Assembly: GCA_002387725.1 (NCBI GenBank)
Contig: DGKK01000037.1
Span: forward strand, 18,324 to 37,518
DNA length: 19,195 nt
DNA from: Nitrospirae bacterium UBA4572
GTDB lineage: Bacteria > Nitrospirota > Leptospirillia > Leptospirillales > Leptospirillaceae
Direction: 5' to 3'
Part shown: piece after piece, positions 8,486 through 14,766 of the stretch
Layout: the number at the start of each line of letters is the position of its first letter
How positions within the stretch are numbered: position 1 is the first letter of the stretch
Notes under the pieces: model-generated
Told to the model about the DNA's origin: nothing
Databases searched by the model: none
The model's input: the letters and a program-made list of their open reading frames with translations, nothing else
Translations under genes and position numbers: made by a program

Positions 8486-9756
8486 CGCTCGCCCCCTCCA
8501 TTCCTCCGATCTTGACCAGCTTCTCCCTCACTCTCCTCTTCTGCTTCATCCTCGGCCTGGAGCTTCACGCCTTCCGGCGGGAGAGCGGGGAAAAGGACCT
8601 GGGTTTTGGCACCACCCGGACGCTGACCCTTGCCGGCATCATGGGATATGTTCTGGAGCTTCTCGATCCCTCGGGGAGGATCCTGATTGCCGGATTTCTC
8701 CTCCTCGGAGGCCTCCTGGGGATCAGCTACATGAAGCGCCAGAACGAGAACCCCTCCCTCATCCCCCACATCATGGCCCTTCTGGCCTATGCCATCGGCC
8801 CCGTGGCCCAGAGGGAGCCCCTGTGGTTTTTGATGGTCTTCGTGGTCGCCATCCTCCTCATTCTCGGAAAGAGTCCCCTGATACGGCGCCTCTCCGACTC
8901 CGTCCCCATCTCGGAGGCGGTCACCCTTGCGATCTTCCTGATCATGGCCGGGGTCATCCTTCCCTTCCTTCCCGACACCCCCATCGCCGAGATTCTCCCC
9001 GTCACCTATACCCGGGTCTGGTTGGCCGTGGTCATGGTCTCGGGCGTCTCCTACCTCTCCTACCTTGCCCGGACCTATCTCTTTCCCAACCGTGGGATTC
9101 TGCTGACGGGAACATTGGGAGGCCTCTATTCCAGCACGGTGGCCACCGTGGTCCTTGCCCGCATCGCCAAGATCCACTCCTCCCCGGAGATCGCCCCGGC
9201 GATCATCCTGGCCTCGAGCATGATGTATGTCCGCATGGCCCTCCTCGTCTTGCTTCTCGGGCCCCGGGAAATCTCCCTGCCCCTTCTCCTTCCATACGGG
9301 GGACTCTTTCTTCTTTCGCTCGCCGCGGCCTTTGCCACCTCACGCCTCTATTCTCCCGCAAAAAACGGAAACGAAGCCTCGGGCTCCCCCCTCGAGGAGC
9401 CCGTCGCCCATCCGCTCGAGCTGCGGACGGCCTTTCTCTTTGCCATGGCCTTTCTTCTCTTTTCCACCCTGACACGGATCATCAATGCCCGGTTCGGCTC
9501 GGGAGGACTTCACGCCCTCGCCGTCTCCGTGGGGTTTACCGACATCACTCCCTTTGTCCTCTCCCTCCTCTCGAGCCACTTCGCGGCCACCGCGGGTACG
9601 ATCAAGGGGAGCATCATCCTGGCGGGGGGAAGCAATAACCTGATCAACGGTCTCTATGCCCTGGTCCTGTCGCGCAGCCGGTCGGTCCTGCCGGCCCTCT
9701 TCTGGCTCGCCGGAGCCTTTCTTCTCTCGCTTGGGTATGCCATATTTCTTGACTGA
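8467..9756 (+). CDS. MgtC/DUF4010 family multi-spanning membrane protein
   Basis: Polytopic inner-membrane protein of 429 residues with about ten to twelve hydrophobic segments. The N-terminal part (about 15-150) resembles the MgtC/SapB fold, with an FILGLE helix end followed by a GFGTTRTLTLAGIMGY stretch at 46-61. The later half matches DUF4010, whose best mark is GTLGGLYSSTVATVVLAR at 215-232. The loop at 296-318 is polar. Function in this family is not established; MgtC relatives are linked to Mg2+ or acid adaptation. The ATG lies inside the CLC gene (19-base overlap) and has no clear ribosome binding site. A GTG at 8482 would give a four-base GTGA overlap with the CLC stop and is an equally reasonable start. 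Either way translation looks coupled to the CLC gene. Confidence 0.82.
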   Translation: MGQPPVTLAPSIPPILTSFSLTLLFCFILGLELHAFRRESGEKDLGFGTTRTLTLAGIMGYVLELLDPSGRILIAGFLLLGGLLGISYMKRQNENPSLIPHIMALLAYAIGPVAQREPLWFLMVFVVAILLILGKSPLIRRLSDSVPISEAVTLAIFLIMAGVILPFLPDTPIAEILPVTYTRVWLAVVMVSGVSYLSYLARTYLFPNRGILLTGTLGGLYSSTVATVVLARIAKIHSSPEIAPAIILASSMMYVRMALLVLLLGPREISLPLLLPYGGLFLLSLAAAFATSRLYSPAKNGNEASGSPLEEPVAHPLELRTAFLFAMAFLLFSTLTRIINARFGSGGLHALAVSVGFTDITPFVLSLLSSHFAATAGTIKGSIILAGGSNNLINGLYALVLSRSRSVLPALFWLAGAFLLSLGYAIFLD

Positions 9757-9822
9757 CAACACATCTTCGAAGCAACACAAACCGATCGCACCACCACCAA
9801 CTCTTCCTGCCCGGGAGGCCCC

Positions 9823-10563
9823 ATGGAAAACAGCGATCTGCCCATTCGCCTGATCCGCCAAGAGACCGTGGCACAAAAAACCCTCGCCGCAACATTCGAA
9901 CTCCCCGGGCTCCCCTATGCCTTCGCCCCCGGACAGGCCGCCGTCCTCTCCCTCTCCGAGGGAGGTGCTCCGGGAGAGGGACGGACGCTCTCTCTTGCCA
10001 GCGCCCCGGCGGAGCTCCCACTGGTCACCTTCGCCACCCGGACGGCCTCGGGGTCACGATTCAAGGAGGCCATCTCCCGGGCCCGCCCGGGAGATGAATT
10101 CTTCCTGTCGCCTCCCTTTGGAGAGTTTCTTCTTCCCTCGGGCGAAGAGCTGGTCTTTCCCCTCATCTTTCTGGCCGGAGGGATCGGGATCACCCCCTTT
10201 CGGAGCATGCTTCGGGAATGCGGACGCACCCTTGCCGAAAAGTCGTCAGGCCCCCCCGTTCTTCTGACGCTAAACCGGACTGCCGAAGAGACCCCCTATC
10301 GTGAGGAGTGTCGACAGTGGAACGAGTTGGGGGTCGCCCGATGGGTTGCGGTGGAGACCCGGAGCGCGAAGTCCGGAGGAACGCCCCGGGACGAGCTGGT
10401 TCGACGGGCGCTGGAAGAAATTCTGGAAGGGACGGGGATGGAGGCAAGACTCTACCTGGCCGGACCGCCGGCCATGGTGGACTCCCTCTCGGAAATCCTG
10501 ACGGCCGCCTTCGGATTTCCCCGGGAGAGGCTGACGGTGGACCTGTTTTTCGGATATGCCTAG
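9823..10563 (+). CDS. FAD/NAD(P)-binding oxidoreductase, ferredoxin-reductase type
   Basis: Soluble flavoprotein reductase of 246 residues with the two-domain ferredoxin-NADP+ reductase fold. The FAD domain (about 5-105) carries RTLSLAS at 54-60. The NAD(P) domain (about 110-246) carries LAGGIGITP at 117-125, AGPPAMV at 213-219 and a C-terminal FFGY. No cysteine cluster for a fused 2Fe-2S domain is present, so it should pass electrons between NAD(P)H and a separate partner such as a ferredoxin or another redox protein. The ATG has GGGAGG at 9813-9818 with four bases of spacing. It lies 66 bases after the DUF4010 gene and is probably the last gene of that operon. It converges with the minus-strand GGDEF-EAL gene, the stops being 34 bases apart. 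The physiological partner is not visible. Confidence 0.85.
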   Translation: MENSDLPIRLIRQETVAQKTLAATFELPGLPYAFAPGQAAVLSLSEGGAPGEGRTLSLASAPAELPLVTFATRTASGSRFKEAISRARPGDEFFLSPPFGEFLLPSGEELVFPLIFLAGGIGITPFRSMLRECGRTLAEKSSGPPVLLTLNRTAEETPYREECRQWNELGVARWVAVETRSAKSGGTPRDELVRRALEEILEGTGMEARLYLAGPPAMVDSLSEILTAAFGFPRERLTVDLFFGYA

Positions 10564-10597
10564 GGGCGTTCCCCCGAACCGGAAAAAAGGGGAGAAT

Positions 10598-13500
10598 CTA
10601 GGGACGAAGGGGAAGAGCCTGCAAGTAGGCGTCAATCTCTTCCCTGAGAGCCTGGAGGGGAGCTTCAAGAGGAGCCACTTCAGCGGCTCCTCTCGTCCCC
10701 CCTCCCCGGTGGAACGCCTGATGAGCCTCCCGGGCCGCGTGCCAGGAGGGAAGATGGTAATAATGAACGCCCCGAACCTCGAACCAGCTGTCGAGGGGAC
10801 AGGATAACCCCGGAAGCCCGCCAGAATCCCCGGAAGCCTCTCCCGCCGTTCGGAAGGCATATTCGAGAAAGGGAAGCTCCTCCACCGGATAGACCGGAGG
10901 CAGGGCAATCTCGGGAAGCGGGCGAGCATAAAAGTCCTTGAAGTCGTCGAGGGACATGGGCTTGGCAAAGAAGTACCCCTGAACCAGCGATCCCCCCATC
11001 CGAAGCCAGAGCTCGACATCGGAGCGATGCTCGATTCCCTCACCCACAAGGCGGCTCCCGGAGAGATCCGTCAGAAGAAGGGTCGAGCCGACCACGGCAA
11101 AGGCGTTGGTCCGCATCCGGAAGCTTCTCATGAAGCTCCCGTCGAGTTTGATCTCGTCCGGAAGAAGGTCGGCCACATGATGAAGGGAGGAGAAGCCGGT
11201 CCCGAAGTCATCGAGAGAGAGCTCAAGCCCCCGGCGCCGAAGCTCCTCCCGAATCCGACCGGTCCGCTCGGGGCTTTCGAGAGGGGCTCCTTCGGTCACC
11301 TCCACGACGAGCCCCGTCCCCGTCTCCCCGCGAAGGGCGGCGTCGACATCGTCGAGAAAGGCCGGATGAAGGAAATGGCCGGCCCCAATGTTCAGGGAAA
11401 TCCGGAGAGTAGGGAGAGGAGCCGAGAGCTCCCGTCGCAGCCGGCAGGCTTCGCTCAAGGCATGGCATCCAAGCTTCCTGATCAGCGCCGGTTCCCTCTC
11501 AACCTCGGGAATGAAGGTCCCCGGGGGTACCATCCCCTCTTCCCGTTTCCACCGCACCAGCATCTCCACCCCTTCCACGCGCCCTCCCCGCACATCCACC
11601 TGAGGCTGAAGCCAGAAGAGGATCTCCCCGCGTTCAAGGGCCAGGGGAAAGGAGCGACGGGTCTCCACCCGGGAGACCATGGCCTGGGCAATCTCCGGGC
11701 CAAAGAGGGTCGACCGGTTCCTTCCGGAGGACTTGGCGGCAAAGAGCGACTCGTCGGCCCGGGCCAAAAGCTCCGCAGGGGTCTTCGCATCGTCGGGAAA
11801 GAGTGCCCACCCTAGACTGACGGTGACCAGGTTGTGTCCCCCGTCGAGGCGAAGGCCGAGATCGAGGATCTTCTGGGAGATCTCCTCCACTCTCCGGCGA
11901 TCGATGGATCCGGGAGAGGAGAGACAGATGCCGAATTCGTCGCCCCCCATACGGGCCAGGAAGGCCCCTTTCGGAAGAATCCCCGGAATCTCCCGGGCCA
12001 TTGACTGGAGAAGTCGGTCTCCTTCGATATGGCCAAAGGCATCGTTCCAGTTTTTGAAGCCGTCGATATCCAGAATCCCCACGGAAAGGGCGAGATCCGG
12101 CTGGCTCGATGTCAGGCGACCGAGCTCCCCCACAAAGGCCGTGCGGTTCGGCAGGTCGGTCAGGGGATCGATGGAGGCCAGGACCTTGAGCCTCTCCTGG
12201 CGATCGAGAAACTCGAGGGAAAAGGAGATGTCCTGGGCAATGCCGCCAAGGAGCCCCACAAGGGTCCTGTCAAAGAATCCCTTCTCCCTGGAGATCAGTC
12301 CAAGGATCCCGATTCGGTGGCCATCCTTGGCAAATGAAACCGTCAGGGTGTTCCGGAGATGCCAGGGACGGGCCACCTCGCGCACCGCATCGGAGCACAA
12401 CCACTCCTCCAGAAGAGGAAACTCGACAACATCACTCGTTCCCAATGTCCGGCTGTGGATCAGGCAGCGCCCCGGATCCTGTGGGTCGACAGAAAAAACG
12501 GCCCCGTCGATGAAATCCCGGGCCCTTCCCCGGGCCGAAACCACCCGGACCTTGTCCCCCGGCTCCAGGAGCGAGACGAAGGCGAGGTCGATCCCCGTGG
12601 CTTCCACGAGAGCATCACAAACCCCATCGTACAGGTCCTGGGGCGCCGGATGGCGTGCCAGAAGCTTCCCGATTGCGCCGATGGCCCGATAGAATCTGGC
12701 ATAGAGATCCAGCCGGCTCCGGTCGCGGCTCTGGGCCATTGCCATTCGGGTTCCGTTGACAAGCTGGGAGAGAAGCTCCACGGTCTCCTGGGAGGGGGGG
12801 TGGAAGGATCGGACTCCAATAAGAAGCGAGAGCGTTTTTGGGGGATCCTCCAAAACTTCAAGGGAAAAGAAGATGGCGCCCCCCAGTGAGAGATCCTCAA
12901 AAACCTTCCTGAGCATGGGCGTCCACAAGGGGGATTCCGACGGGCCGAAAAGGAAGTTCTCCCCCACAGGCATTTCTGGAAGAGGAGACTCAAGCAGGGC
13001 CTGGGAAAAAACCTTGCCGACCAACTCGTCCGAGAAGTCCTCCCGGATCCCCGGGAAGGCCCCGGAAGAGAGGCGGTAGCCCGCAAGGCGCGGGGGGGTA
13101 CGGGACGGAGGATTTTCCCGGGACTCCTCCACAAGAAAGGCCGCCGGGAAAGCCATCCGGTCGACGACACATTCGAGAAGGGCCGACCGGATCTCATCCA
13201 CCGAGAGTCCTTGTAGAAGTCGGGACTGAAAGGACTCGATCGCCTCCTGGAAGGAGCGGCGGAGGGAGAGCTCCTGGAACTCCCGGCGTCGGTCAAGGAA
13301 GTCTCCGATGTCCCGGGCAAAGCTCTGGAGGAGGGGAAGAATGTCGGAGCTGAAGGACGCCTGGGAGCTTCGGTAGACAGAGATGAGGCCCCAAAGGTCC
13401 TCCGAGGTATAGATGGGCGCCAGGGCGCTTCCCCCCAGATCAAAGCGACGCACCCGATCGTGGAGCCCCATCACGGGAGGGAGCGAATCGGGAAGCTTGG

Positions 13501-13816
13501 CGACCATGGGAGAGCCCGATCGCATGACCTGTCCCGCCGGTCCCTGTCCCATGGGGGAGTCGCTGGAGGCGGAGAGGACAATCCCATCCAAATACTCCCG
13601 GGCCGCCCCTTCGGCCGCCACCGGACGAAGGGAGAGGTCTTCGAGGTCGAGACGGCTGATGACCACCAGGCGGGCGGAGAGCTCCTCTACAAGGATCGAG
13701 CAGAGGGATTCAAGGGTGGCATCGAGGGGGGCGCCCACCGACCGGACAAGGAGACGGTTGGAATGCAGAACGGCCCGGGTTATCTCTTCGCGATCGGTCA
13801 TCTCGGGGTTCACCAA
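10598..13816 (-). CDS. GAF-GAF-GAF-GGDEF-EAL cyclic-di-GMP protein with CZB-like C-terminus
   Basis: A 1072-residue cytoplasmic signalling protein without membrane segments. It has three GAF domains (about 20-175, 190-365, 375-540), a GGDEF domain (about 545-705) and an EAL domain (about 715-965). GGDEF is intact at 624-628, with DIDGF at 583-587 and GHIEGD at 595-600, but there is no RxxD inhibitory site five residues upstream. The EAL signature reads EML (751-753). Other metal and substrate residues are kept: N809, E839, D869/D870, K890, the EGIE glutamates at 926/929 and Q946. It could therefore both make and cleave c-di-GMP. The last 100 residues contain C1006, H1032 and H1036 spaced as in the CZB zinc domain. 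The start shown is TTG with GGAGG at 13824-13828 and seven bases of spacing; GTG at 13813 (spacing ten) is an alternative. It follows the cupin gene by 25 nt, probably in one operon. Confidence 0.93.
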   Translation of the reverse strand: MVNPEMTDREEITRAVLHSNRLLVRSVGAPLDATLESLCSILVEELSARLVVISRLDLEDLSLRPVAAEGAAREYLDGIVLSASSDSPMGQGPAGQVMRSGSPMVAKLPDSLPPVMGLHDRVRRFDLGGSALAPIYTSEDLWGLISVYRSSQASFSSDILPLLQSFARDIGDFLDRRREFQELSLRRSFQEAIESFQSRLLQGLSVDEIRSALLECVVDRMAFPAAFLVEESRENPPSRTPPRLAGYRLSSGAFPGIREDFSDELVGKVFSQALLESPLPEMPVGENFLFGPSESPLWTPMLRKVFEDLSLGGAIFFSLEVLEDPPKTLSLLIGVRSFHPPSQETVELLSQLVNGTRMAMAQSRDRSRLDLYARFYRAIGAIGKLLARHPAPQDLYDGVCDALVEATGIDLAFVSLLEPGDKVRVVSARGRARDFIDGAVFSVDPQDPGRCLIHSRTLGTSDVVEFPLLEEWLCSDAVREVARPWHLRNTLTVSFAKDGHRIGILGLISREKGFFDRTLVGLLGGIAQDISFSLEFLDRQERLKVLASIDPLTDLPNRTAFVGELGRLTSSQPDLALSVGILDIDGFKNWNDAFGHIEGDRLLQSMAREIPGILPKGAFLARMGGDEFGICLSSPGSIDRRRVEEISQKILDLGLRLDGGHNLVTVSLGWALFPDDAKTPAELLARADESLFAAKSSGRNRSTLFGPEIAQAMVSRVETRRSFPLALERGEILFWLQPQVDVRGGRVEGVEMLVRWKREEGMVPPGTFIPEVEREPALIRKLGCHALSEACRLRRELSAPLPTLRISLNIGAGHFLHPAFLDDVDAALRGETGTGLVVEVTEGAPLESPERTGRIREELRRRGLELSLDDFGTGFSSLHHVADLLPDEIKLDGSFMRSFRMRTNAFAVVGSTLLLTDLSGSRLVGEGIEHRSDVELWLRMGGSLVQGYFFAKPMSLDDFKDFYARPLPEIALPPVYPVEELPFLEYAFRTAGEASGDSGGLPGLSCPLDSWFEVRGVHYYHLPSWHAAREAHQAFHRGGGTRGAAEVAPLEAPLQALREEIDAYLQALPLRP

Positions 13817-13841
13817 AAGATCCCCTCCCGTTTCGTTTCCG

Positions 13842-14501
13842 TCACGCGGCGCTGGCGTCCTGGAGATGGCCCGTCTTGACGAAGATCAGGCACCCTTCCC
13901 GCGAGAAGGGATGGTGTCGGCTCATGTGGGGAGCCCGATACCAGCTTCCCGCGGGATAGGATCCATGCTCATCCTCGAAGGTCCCCGAGATCACCAGGAT
14001 CTCCTCCCCTCCGAAATGTCGGTGGGGCTGAAAGACCGTTCCCGGCTCCCATCGGACCAGGGCGGTGTTGGCCGTTCCTCCGGAGAAGAGGGGAAGAACG
14101 GAGAGGCCGGGAACCAGTCCGGGGGAGAAGCGCACTCCCGCCGTCTCACGGCCGGCGCTTCTCCGGTCGTCCTCGGGGAATGTCCCCGCCTTCAGAAAGA
14201 AAAGCGACGGCTCGCCGGCAAGAACCGAAAGCCCCGACTCCCCGGCAATGCGCAGGTAGCTTCCGGCTGGCCACACTCGTCCGCCGACCTCAAGACAACC
14301 TTCGAGAACGAAGATCTCGAGGTCCCGAGAGTCCGGATCCAAGGATCTCCCCGGGGAAAGCCTCACAAAGGACGACTCCACGACCCCGGGGAGGCTCTCG
14401 AGCCGACAGACGGATCCCCCTCCGTTCCGCTGCTCGCACCAGAGCCGGTTCTCCGGAAGGACAACAATGCGCTGTGAACGATCGGCATCCAATAGTATCA
14501 T
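13842..14501 (-). CDS. Tandem cupin protein, ChrR-like
   Basis: A 219-residue protein made of two ChrR-type cupin repeats. ChrR is the zinc anti-sigma factor of the singlet-oxygen response; stand-alone relatives are common and mostly uncharacterised. Numbered from this ATG, the second repeat holds metal ligands H160, H162, E166 and H196 (in PHRHFGGEE and SRHHP), matching the His-x-His-x3-Glu...His spacing of ChrR. The first repeat (about 40-105) keeps the fold pattern but has lost the histidines. The N-terminal zinc HxxxCxxC anti-sigma domain of ChrR is absent. A longer frame starting at 14540 was rejected: its ATG overlaps a good -10 box and has no ribosome binding site. The ATG at 14501 has AGGGG a few bases upstream and starts exactly where family members usually do (MILLDAD). 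It leads the operon with the GGDEF-EAL gene. Confidence 0.85.
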   Translation of the reverse strand: MILLDADRSQRIVVLPENRLWCEQRNGGGSVCRLESLPGVVESSFVRLSPGRSLDPDSRDLEIFVLEGCLEVGGRVWPAGSYLRIAGESGLSVLAGEPSLFFLKAGTFPEDDRRSAGRETAGVRFSPGLVPGLSVLPLFSGGTANTALVRWEPGTVFQPHRHFGGEEILVISGTFEDEHGSYPAGSWYRAPHMSRHHPFSREGCLIFVKTGHLQDASAA

Positions 14502-14538
14502 CCATCCCCTGAAAATTTTTTTAACATCAACCTTTTTC

Positions 14539-14568
14539 ATTCTACGAGGAGGATCGAAGCAATTTCAA
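14539..14568 (-). promoter_or_regulatory. Sigma70-type promoter for the cupin/GGDEF-EAL operon
   Basis: On the minus strand, TTGAAA (14568-14563) and TAGAAT (14544-14539) are separated by 18 bases, each matching five of six consensus positions. Transcription would start near 14532, giving a leader of about 30 bases before the cupin ATG at 14501. The region is A/T-rich compared with its surroundings, as expected for a promoter. Confidence 0.65.
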
Positions 14569-14607
14569 GAGGAGTCAAGGACAATCCGGCTCACCCTTCT
14601 TTTCATG

Positions 14608-14616
14608 TGGTATACT
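14608..14616 (+). promoter_or_regulatory. Extended -10 promoter for the diguanylate cyclase gene
   Basis: TGGTATACT is a TGn-extended -10 box with five of six TATAAT positions. No good -35 hexamer lies 16-18 bases upstream, which fits an extended -10 promoter. Transcription would start near 14623, giving a leader of about 145 bases before the ATG at 14767. It diverges from the cupin promoter, with only about 40 bases between the cupin -35 box and this -10 box. Confidence 0.5.
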
Positions 14617-14646
14617 TTGCACCATGCATCACAAACTTCATCAGCC

Positions 14647-14694
14647 TTCATCGATCTTCGCCTCGATGAATTCGGGGGAAAAGCCTTTCACCCC
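14647..14694 (+). promoter_or_regulatory. Structured 5' leader: two adjacent hairpins
   Basis: TTCATCGA (14647-14654) and TCGATGAA (14663-14670) form a perfect eight-base-pair stem with an eight-base loop. Three bases later GGGGGAAA (14674-14681) pairs with TTTC (14686-14689) and CCCC (14691-14694), with a bulged A at 14690 and an AGCC loop. A weaker GGAGA/TCTCC pairing (14705-14709 with 14736-14740) could close a third arm before the ribosome binding site. No T-tract follows, so this is not an intrinsic terminator. I do not see the conserved core of known c-di-GMP riboswitches. A regulatory role is inferred from structure and position. Confidence 0.45.
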
Positions 14695-14766
14695 TTGAAT
14701 TACCGGAGATCCTGATCAAGCCTGATGATGGGATTTCTCCTGCACCTCACCCTGGAGGCCCCCTCC

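Noticed and set aside
8373..9638. Long alternative frame (421 codons) overlapping the DUF4010 gene
   Set aside because: It is rich in Pro, Arg, His and Ser as expected from out-of-frame GC-rich DNA, while the other frame gives a clear membrane protein with family motifs.
10563..10597. GGGG-CGTT-CCCC stem between the convergent reductase and GGDEF-EAL genes as a bidirectional terminator
   Set aside because: The stem is only four pairs and no T-tract follows it on either strand in the right position.
14502..14540. Longer N-terminus for the cupin protein starting at 14540
   Set aside because: That ATG overlaps the -10 box of a good promoter, lacks a ribosome binding site, and adds 13 lysine-rich residues not expected in the family.
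14725..14766. Upstream ATGs for the diguanylate cyclase
   Set aside because: The nearest GGAG is about 16 bases away, while the ATG at 14767 has TGGAGG at eight bases.
14617..14766. Known c-di-GMP riboswitch in the cyclase leader
   Set aside because: Hairpins are present but I do not find the conserved GEMM core sequences.
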